Under the pieces are notes generated by a model. The model had not been told where the DNA came from, searched no databases, and was given only the letters and a program-made list of their open reading frames with translations. A stretch of 48,942 nt of DNA from an uncultured Chloroflexota bacterium. Its GTDB lineage: Bacteria; Chloroflexota; Anaerolineae; UBA4142; SHND01. The stretch spans positions 1-48,942 of the forward strand of contig CALMZO010000239.1 in assembly GCA_937870825.1 (NCBI GenBank). The letters are read 5' to 3'. Positions 41,179 to 47,054 of the stretch are shown piece by piece. A program made the translations under genes and the position numbers. Numbering within the stretch: the first letter of the stretch is position 1; every line of letters begins with the position of its first letter.

Positions 41179-41570
41179 CAGACGACAGCCAATACGACGA
41201 TCCAGAATATTATTTTGAGAGTTGGGATGAATGGGGTGATGCAGGGCGAGCGTGGGCAAGACGAACTATTCATCATCCGACGAATGCCGATATCGCTGAG
41301 GCGCTGCTCTATCAAGCCATGCGCGGTGGTATATGGCGTGCAGGTTCTTCGCTGCGCGTATTCACAGCGCCGAAAACCGCACGCCCGCAGAAAACGGTCA
41401 ACGAAATGGCAAAGAAGGATGGGCGCCGCCCAGCTCGCATAGTCACACCCAAGCAGTTCCTTGAAGAATTGGAGCGCGACGACTTGGAAATCCGAAGAGT
41501 AATCTTTAATCGATCACGAGTTCGGAGGATGAGAAGGCTCACAGCTTGCCATAATTTGAGTGTCTCATGA
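41136..41570 (+). CDS. Hypothetical, possible 3' part of a broken gene
   Basis: 144 residues in the -1 frame relative to 40918-41178. A Trp/Asp-rich segment (RGWRDDLRDVTDDSQYDDP, YYFESWDEWG) is followed by a TNADIAEALLYQAMRGG helix and a basic tail. I do not recognise it. It may be an independent gene or the second half of the preceding one. The stop overlaps the end of the convergent VapC gene by a few bases. Confidence 0.5.
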   Translation: MFTRRGWRDDLRDVTDDSQYDDPEYYFESWDEWGDAGRAWARRTIHHPTNADIAEALLYQAMRGGIWRAGSSLRVFTAPKTARPQKTVNEMAKKDGRRPARIVTPKQFLEELERDDLEIRRVIFNRSRVRRMRRLTACHNLSVS

Positions 41571-41987
41571 TTTGCCCCAATTCTCGACCCTAACATCTTG
41601 AAACTGAGAATAGTCAGAAACATTGAGCGTAACCAAGGTGAGATCGTTCACATAAGCAATGGCAGCAATTTGACCGTCCACGAACGGAGGAGTCTTACCT
41701 CGCGCCGCGAGGCGAGCGCGTTCTTTCGCATGCCATTGGGCTGCGCGATCATCATAGGGCAAAATTGGGATGGACCGGCCGATCACTTCGTTGAGGTACT
41801 TTTCAATCATACTACGTTTGGTGGACGCGGGGAGTCGTTCGCAACCATACCATAATTCGTGCCAGACAACGCTGGCAAGCACCAGCTCGTCCGCATGTTG
41901 TTTGAGCCGCGCTAAAATATGGCTATTCGGTTTCGGGCGCAACGGTTCAGACACAACGTTTGTGTCGAGTAGGTAATGCATCGTCAC
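41565..41987 (-). CDS. VapC-type PIN-domain toxin
   Basis: 140 residues from GTG at 41987 (overlapping the antitoxin stop as GTGA); an ATG at 41981 is also possible. The PIN-domain acidic residues are present: LLDTNVVSE, VVWHELWYG, an intervening DDRAAQWHA, and FVDGQIAAIA with a following TLNVSDY. VapC toxins are Mg-dependent RNases that cut tRNA or rRNA. Confidence 0.93.
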   Translation of the reverse strand: MTMHYLLDTNVVSEPLRPKPNSHILARLKQHADELVLASVVWHELWYGCERLPASTKRSMIEKYLNEVIGRSIPILPYDDRAAQWHAKERARLAARGKTPPFVDGQIAAIAYVNDLTLVTLNVSDYSQFQDVRVENWGKS

Positions 41988-42262
41988 CAGACCATCTCCC
42001 GCCCCGGCGAACGGTCACGTGAATCTTGAAAAATGCTCGGCTCGATATCAAGAGTCTCGAGATCGAACGAGTTACGAAACGCGGTGTAGGCATTCCAAAA
42101 AGAAGCGCGTGGTGCCGTGAGGCGCTCAAATTCGCTCTGGGAAAGCAGGACAGCGACAGGTTTACCCCGTCGCGTCAGATGAATGATCGGCTGGCGTTCC
42201 AGCTGGTGTACCAATTCAGCGAGGTTGTGACGTGCCTGCGCAATGGAAAAGCTTTTGAACAT
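41984..42262 (-). CDS. Phd/YefM-type antitoxin of VapC
   Basis: 92 residues. The N-terminal Phd pattern (FSIAQARHNLAELVHQLE, then IIHLTRRGKPVAVLLSQSEFERL) is clear, followed by a toxin-binding tail ending in a Arg/Glu-rich segment. It is paired with the PIN toxin gene by a four-base overlap. Unlike the orphan Phd-like protein at 28564, this one has its toxin. Confidence 0.92.
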   Translation of the reverse strand: MFKSFSIAQARHNLAELVHQLERQPIIHLTRRGKPVAVLLSQSEFERLTAPRASFWNAYTAFRNSFDLETLDIEPSIFQDSRDRSPGREMVW

Positions 42263-42475
42263 GTTGATCTCCTATAAATGGCTATTTAGATGGCTATTAT
42301 CAAGCAAACCCGAAAATATGTCAAACGCTCGCCCTAACGAGACCTCTCTTGTTAGCAAAAACTGAATCTCCAGATCACTCATTTTATGGGCTGCATCAAT
42401 ATATACAGAGTGCAATTCCTTGAATTCTTGATAATTACGGGAGTCCAACCTCCCGAATTTAGAAAATGGCGATGC

Positions 42476-43159
42476 TCATTCCTCATCGTCTTCTTCCAAT
42501 CCTTCCCATGACTCATGCGTTCGATTACGAACGCCATAGAACTCCCGATCGAATCCTTCTAACCCTTGCGCCTCGCGCCGCCGATCCAACTCATGCTGCG
42601 CCAAGTCAACCGGCAAAGTCATAAAGTCATCGACCAAGTCGGGAAACAGCCGTTCATAAATCTCGCGCGGCGCCTGCGGCTCGTCCGGGAGTGGCGTGAG
42701 TGCCAATTCGTGCTCAAGTTCCTTGGCGGTATATCTCTGGTTCGGGTGCAGAGTCACGTTCAGTTGCGCGTTGGGCAAAAATAAAACGTATCCAAATTTT
42801 TCATCCGTTGGTCTCACCATCGGTCCTATGTCCACACTGATCCAAATGCGGTAATGTCGCTCGATAGCGCGCCCTCTTTCAATGACCGTCCAGTAACCCT
42901 GTTCATTTGGCTGCGGCGTCAAGGACCAGATGGATGCGCGCTCGATTTTCCCCATGTAACTCCAATCGGCAGGCGCAACGGCATACTTCAGCCGATACAC
43001 AGGATAAGGCTTGTCCTGTTCCGCTTGCCAATTCTCCACGATTTGACGATTACGCAACATTGCACTTTCCCATTCCTCCGCCCATTGGCAATACGACTCT
43101 ATATAATCGTTCCAACGTTCGCGCGCTTCTGCTTCGGACAGATTGCTTGGCTCAAACAT
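42476..43159 (-). CDS. Hypothetical protein
   Basis: 227 residues, Trp- and Glu-rich. Segments include SEAEARERWNDYIESYCQWA, YRIWISVDIGPMVRP, FGYVLFLPNAQLNVTL and a highly acidic C-terminus (EDDEE). No known motif is seen. The 213 bases between it and the VapC antitoxin hold only A/T-rich sequence with a short ATGGCTATT direct repeat and no gene. Confidence 0.6.
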   Translation of the reverse strand: MFEPSNLSEAEARERWNDYIESYCQWAEEWESAMLRNRQIVENWQAEQDKPYPVYRLKYAVAPADWSYMGKIERASIWSLTPQPNEQGYWTVIERGRAIERHYRIWISVDIGPMVRPTDEKFGYVLFLPNAQLNVTLHPNQRYTAKELEHELALTPLPDEPQAPREIYERLFPDLVDDFMTLPVDLAQHELDRRREAQGLEGFDREFYGVRNRTHESWEGLEEDDEE

Positions 43160-43179
43160 CTGTGCCTCATTTCATAGGA

Positions 43180-43400
43180 CTAATGAGCATACTCGCCAAT
43201 CAGCAGCACCCAATCGCGCACCCCTTGCGTTTCCACGTGGGATTGTGGAAACGTGTCTGTTGTCAGTTTGCGTTGTCGCGCGAGATGGAGCCAGTGTTGA
43301 ATTTGGCGAGGGAATTGCTGAATATGCGCCGCGTAGATTTTCCTCTGCACACGCGGAGGCAGCGCATGAATGACGGCTCTGCATTTAACTGCGTCCAAAT
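43180..43400 (-). other. Out-of-frame C-terminal extension of the phosphatase
   Basis: In the other minus frame, 43398-43180 reads a sensible sequence starting near DAVKCRAVIHALPPRVQRKI and ending WVLLIGEYAH. It looks like the genuine C-terminus of the phosphatase rather than an independent gene, because the annotated phosphatase frame turns into a basic, low-quality tail (EPSFMRCLRVCRGKS) at the same place. A one- or two-base indel near 43390 would join them. Confidence 0.45.
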
Positions 43401-44171
43401 TCGCTCATGCAATTCTTGAATGGCATCGGCAAGTTCTTTGAATTCTCCAAAATCGGCTTGGTTGGTCGTGACTTGTTTCGCAGATTTTGTATCCCGCGAA
43501 TTTGCTTGATACTGGCGCTTTACTTCGCCCCAATAATCCTTGCGACTCTGCACCGAGACAATCTTGAAATCGGGTAGCAGCATTCCTGTTAGCGCGCCGC
43601 CGTGACAGCAGCCCGTGTCCAGTCCATAGACGCGGTCGCAATAAATGAACGGCTCGCCCGTGCCGAGAAAATCGCGATGTCCGACAATAAGCGGTTTGTC
43701 GCTGCGATATAGTTCGTACCACGGGCGCGCATACGTCTCTGACAAATATTTCTCGCCGCTCAAAGTGCCAATCAGAACTGTATCGCGCTGCTGTTCCAAC
43801 GGCACGTCGGATTCAAAGAAGCCGTGAACGAGAAGCGCGTCGTTCAGTTCGATCGCGCGCGGGAAGGTTTGCATGAATTCAATTGCTCGAGGATATGTCT
43901 CTCCAAATTGTTCGCGTGAGATCACCTGCGAGAGGGCGGGCGCAATTTGGCCGCGAAACGAGTGGACGTGCTTGCGCTCGTGATTGCCCATCAGTGAACG
44001 TGCCTGCGGGTGCGATTGAAAGAATTGTAATAGGCGCGGCGAATCCGGACCGCGATCCACAATATCGCCGAGCGCGATGATTTCATCGTCCTCCGCGAGT
44101 CCCGCTTTGTCGAGGAGTTCTTGCAGTTCGACAAAGCAACCGTGAATGTCTCCGATGATGAATTGTCTCAT
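43263..44171 (-). CDS. PPP-family Ser/Thr protein phosphatase
   Basis: 302 residues from ATG at 44171. The PPP metal motifs are all present: GDIHGCF, GDIVDRGPDS, GNHERKHV, then LLVHGF and LIVGHRDFLGTG with GLDTGCCHGG. Bacterial members dephosphorylate Ser/Thr (and some Tyr or His) and act outside the PP2C family. It could counter the kinases of the left array, but lies in the accessory half of the window. The last ~35 residues are probably out of frame. Its start abuts the truncated ATPase pseudogene. Confidence 0.85.
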   Translation of the reverse strand: MRQFIIGDIHGCFVELQELLDKAGLAEDDEIIALGDIVDRGPDSPRLLQFFQSHPQARSLMGNHERKHVHSFRGQIAPALSQVISREQFGETYPRAIEFMQTFPRAIELNDALLVHGFFESDVPLEQQRDTVLIGTLSGEKYLSETYARPWYELYRSDKPLIVGHRDFLGTGEPFIYCDRVYGLDTGCCHGGALTGMLLPDFKIVSVQSRKDYWGEVKRQYQANSRDTKSAKQVTTNQADFGEFKELADAIQELHERIWTQLNAEPSFMRCLRVCRGKSTRRIFSNSLAKFNTGSISRDNAN

Positions 44172-44599
44172 GGAACAGGTTCCACTCTTGATGACACTTG
44201 ATCCCAGGCGGTCTTGAGATACGAGGGCAAACTTTCGTCGCCTTCCACTGCCCACGGGAATTCATCAAAGATGAGGATTGTGGGTCGCTCCGCGATCTGT
44301 TGGGCAATGGCACGGAAGACATCCGCCCAATCGTCGAAACGCGGCGCACGCGGTCCGCCTTCGCCGTACGCCCACCGCCCGAACTCGCGGGCGAGACTGC
44401 TCAAGTTCTCGGCGGTTGTGTGAGGTGCTCACCGGTAAAACGTTGCCAGTCCTGGCCGCTTAGCCCATTCTTGAAGAAGGCGAGTCTTTCCGACGCGGCG
44501 ACGACCATACACCAGAATCAATGCGGCATCGTGGCGCAGGCGCATTTCTTCTAGCGTCTTTAATTCGGATTCGCGTCCAATGAGAGCAGTTGGTTTCAT
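44168..44599 (-). pseudogene. ATPase of DUF234-type, interrupted and truncated
   Basis: From ATG at 44599 the frame starts MKPTALIGRESELKTLEEM and reaches a Walker A YGRRRVGKTRLLQEW, then hits a TGA at codon 57 (44431-44429). The same frame continues beyond it with TTAENLSSLAREFGRWAY and a Walker B-like ILIFDEFPW, then stops at 44168, abutting the phosphatase start. Family members are ~400 or more residues, so both a nonsense codon and loss of the C-terminal two thirds are visible. This is a decayed gene. Confidence 0.8.
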
Positions 44600-45067
44600 C
44601 AGCGTATTTGAATTAATTGAACATTTTTACAATAAATAATTGTGAAAAAATAAGTTATTCTCTGACAATTATAATTTCGTTTTCCGCCCTGCTAAGCCGA
44701 CTGAGGAAATACCGAGAAATCTGGTACTTGCTCGGCCTGCCTCTCTCCATTCCACCTTGCATCATTGCCGGACTTGGAATGGGCGGCAACACCACAGGAA
44801 ACCATCTCCGGCTCCTTTACACACGCGCCTTGAATTGACGACTTGCAATGTGCTTTCGCTTTGAAAATTTTTTCGATCTCCAACACGTTTTGAAAGAATA
44901 TGGCTTATTTCTTTCAGAGCCAAACGCTTCCAGCGGTGATGGGTGAAAGGGGGCGTAAAATTTACCATTGGATGGTTAAATTTCAACCACGAAATGGTAA
45001 ATTTTACGAGTTCGCCAAATCCCTAAAGAGACTCGATTTTTTGCTAGGACAGCGACGAACCGATAAG
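44600..45067. other. 468-bp gap with no recognised gene
   Basis: The DNA is A/T-richer than its surroundings. Short frames exist but look random and have no domain pattern. The only structure is the long inverted repeat at 44955-45007. Confidence 0.5.
44955..45007. repeat. Perfect 15-bp inverted repeat
   Basis: GTAAAATTTACCATT (44955-44969) pairs with AATGGTAAATTTTAC (44993-45007), with a smaller TGGTT/AACCA pair inside the loop. It lies 60 bases from the end of the membrane-protein gene at 45068, so it may be a terminator or a site for a regulator, or the scar of a small mobile element. Confidence 0.7.
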
Positions 45068-45694
45068 TTACTCGATCTCAATTCCTCCCTCCCGAGCCGA
45101 AATGAGCGCGAGACGACCAAGGGTTTCGCGGACGAACCATGAGCCGAGTGGGTTATTCAAGTAAGGTTGAAAGAGCGAGTCAGACACTGAATCTTGCTTC
45201 CTCGCCCAAGACTTACGTGTCGTCCATACCAAGCGAATCAGCGCGCGTAATTCACTTTCTTTATTGGTCAATGCTTCCGCCGAACGGGACATGCGCACTG
45301 CGTACCACGCCCCAATCATGGCAGCCAGAAACAAAAGCACGCCCGTAAGCGTTACCTCGATGGTCGCAAAGCCAAGAGCATCCAGAGCACTCATCGACAG
45401 TATTGTGATGACAAGTCCGCCAATGATGACGACGATGGGCAGCCACTGTAAGAATTGAAACCACCTAAAACAGCGTGTTAGCCATTCGGCATCGAGACGC
45501 TGCCATGCCTCGAACTCGGTCCCCAGTGCAATCGCAAACTTATCAGTCCGATTGACTGAGGCAAGGCGAGCAGGATACAACACCGTAAGCAGTCTTTGTT
45601 CCGTTTGCGCGCGGCAGGCGACCAAAGTTGCAACGCGCTGCAGAAGGTGCTGTGCGCGCCTACTCAGGGCGATCCGTTTACTTGCGTCTGGCAC
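45068..45694 (-). CDS. Membrane protein downstream of an XRE regulator
   Basis: 208 residues from GTG at 45694. A soluble helical N-terminus (~1-75) is followed by two membrane spans (~83-105 and ~115-135), then a charged C-terminal cytoplasmic tail. It overlaps the end of the XRE gene by 17 bases, so the two form an operon. The family is not recognised; the layout recalls two-gene signalling or stress modules. Confidence 0.7.
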   Translation of the reverse strand: MPDASKRIALSRRAQHLLQRVATLVACRAQTEQRLLTVLYPARLASVNRTDKFAIALGTEFEAWQRLDAEWLTRCFRWFQFLQWLPIVVIIGGLVITILSMSALDALGFATIEVTLTGVLLFLAAMIGAWYAVRMSRSAEALTNKESELRALIRLVWTTRKSWARKQDSVSDSLFQPYLNNPLGSWFVRETLGRLALISAREGGIEIE

Positions 45695-46115
45695 GCTGTT
45701 CCTCGCTTTGCAAAAACTTGACGTACTGGAGCGCGCGCTCGCGCGAATCTTTGCTCAATGCCGGCAGAACTTCCATCAAACTCTGCCATAACTGCGGGTC
45801 CGCTTCCAAGAGTTCTTGGAACTCAACGGCGGCTTGATTCGCTTCAGCGACATCCAGCGCGTCTTCTGCGCGATCCAGCACATACCCGCCGAGTCTGGCG
45901 ACTTGGGCACGCGGGATTTTCAGAAAATCGGCAATCCGAATGCAGGTGGACAAGCTCGGCGCATAGCGTCCCGATTCGATGTGCCGAATCGTCGCCTCAC
46001 TGCAGTGACAGCCGCGCGCAAATGTGTAAGTTGAAATTCCGAGTAATGCGCGCTGCTGCGCGACCAAATCTCCCACGCTTCGAGGTTCCTCTTTGGAATG
46101 TCCCTTCTTTTTCAT
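45678..46115 (-). CDS. XRE-family helix-turn-helix regulator
   Basis: About 145 residues from ATG at 46115, with GAGG five bases upstream; an ATG at 46133 adds six residues. The N-terminal XRE helix-turn-helix (~15-70: VAQQRALLGISTYTFARGCHCSEATIRHIESGRYAPSLSTCIRIADFL) is clear; the rest is helical. It is followed by the membrane protein gene. A perfect palindromic site lies just upstream, suggesting autoregulation. Confidence 0.85.
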   Translation of the reverse strand: MKKKGHSKEEPRSVGDLVAQQRALLGISTYTFARGCHCSEATIRHIESGRYAPSLSTCIRIADFLKIPRAQVARLGGYVLDRAEDALDVAEANQAAVEFQELLEADPQLWQSLMEVLPALSKDSRERALQYVKFLQSEEQRARRK

Positions 46116-46151
46116 TGCTGCCTCATTTGACATTTTGAACAGAACTTTTAG

Positions 46152-46172
46152 AATGCGTATTAAATACGCATT
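46152..46172. promoter_or_regulatory. Palindromic operator between divergent XRE genes
   Basis: AATGCGTATT-A-AATACGCATT is a perfect 10-bp inverted repeat with a one-base spacer. It lies between the XRE start near 46115-46133 and the divergent XRE-like gene at 46290, a standard place for an autoregulatory site. Confidence 0.7.
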
Positions 46173-46289
46173 ATACGTTGCAAATTCCCTTTTGGCGACT
46201 TCGGTCATGTCGCTTCTGCACCATAGCACGTTCTCACCTTTTACGCAACCCCTACGTGTTCTGCGTATCAGTTTACAATCGGAGGTAGG

Positions 46290-46598
46290 ATGGAGTCAGT
46301 AGCCGAATCGTTCACACGAACGTTACGTCGATTTTTCTTTCGTCAGCGCTGCGCCTATGGCAAGGTCGCTGCGGCGGCACACTTGGATGTCAAGTATTTG
46401 CATCAACTCGTTCAAGGCAAGAAACACAATCCCTCGCGCGATGTGGTGATTCGCATTGGCACTGCGCTCAAGTTGGGTCTTGACGATATGGATGAATTGC
46501 TGCTCGCGGCAGAGTATGCGCCGCTGGTGCGTCCGAAACGACGGCGACATGAGCCAACACTGGACATCGTATTTGCACTTGAAGAGGAATCCCCTTGA
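46290..46598 (+). CDS. Small XRE-like helix-turn-helix protein
   Basis: 102 residues with GGAGGTAGG before the ATG. The helix-turn-helix (~20-75: RCAYGKVAAAAHLDVKYLHQLVQGKKHNPSRDVVIRIGTALKLG) is followed by an acidic tail. It is transcribed away from the XRE/membrane operon and leads into the excisionase-like and large recombinase-like genes, so it could control the presumed element. Confidence 0.8.
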   Translation: MESVAESFTRTLRRFFFRQRCAYGKVAAAAHLDVKYLHQLVQGKKHNPSRDVVIRIGTALKLGLDDMDELLLAAEYAPLVRPKRRRHEPTLDIVFALEEESP

Positions 46599-46632
46599 GC
46601 AGTTCAACGCGTTGTTGTCGAGTTCTATACCG

Positions 46633-46890
46633 ATGAAGAAATTCACGGCGCGCCAGCGAGAAGAATATCTGTCGCGCCCGTTACTGACGATCGAGGAAGC
46701 CGCCGATTTTTTGAATGTGAGCACAGATACTCTTCGTCGGCTTGTCGCGAACGGACACCTCGCGCGTGTGCGCGTCGGCGCGAGGCGAGTGTGTATTGCG
46801 CGTGCGGAGATCGACAGGTACGTCGCGCAGCACACGCAGCGCGGCATTGCTCCCCAAACATCGGACAAGGCGCGCCGAGTCACACGCTGA
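46633..46890 (+). CDS. Excisionase-like MerR-type DNA-binding protein
   Basis: 85 residues from ATG at 46633. It has the excisionase winged-helix pattern LLTIEEAADFLNVSTDTLRRLVANGHLARVRVGARRVCIARAEIDRYV. Small proteins of this type act as recombination directionality factors or plain regulators. It sits directly upstream of the large recombinase-like gene. No strong ribosome site is seen. Confidence 0.82.
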   Translation: MKKFTARQREEYLSRPLLTIEEAADFLNVSTDTLRRLVANGHLARVRVGARRVCIARAEIDRYVAQHTQRGIAPQTSDKARRVTR

Positions 46891-46909
46891 GTCCGAACCA
46901 ATTTTGCAC

Positions 46910-47036
46910 GTGTCAATTCACAAAACAGGGGCTGAACGTCAGTCGCATTATGTCGTTCAGCCCCTGCGTATTCCTGCACACTCCTGCCCTGTTGTGCGGA
47001 TTTGTGCATCCATCCTCGTCAGAGGCGAATTGACAC
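46910..47036. repeat. Nested inverted repeats between excisionase-like and large gene
   Basis: An inner perfect 13-bp repeat, CAGGGGCTGAACG (46926-46938) and CGTTCAGCCCCTG (46954-46966), lies inside an outer perfect 10-bp repeat, GTGTCAATTC (46910-46919) and GAATTGACAC (47027-47036). A further partial pair (CACAAAACAGGG with CCCTGTTGTG) lies between. The structure fills the gap before the large gene and could be a recombination or regulatory site. Confidence 0.7.
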
Positions 47037-47054
47037 ATCGCAAACCGTCCGAGC

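Noticed and set aside
44617..44986. Short open frames in the 44600-45067 gap
   Set aside because: No ribosome site, no domain pattern and atypical composition; treated as non-coding.
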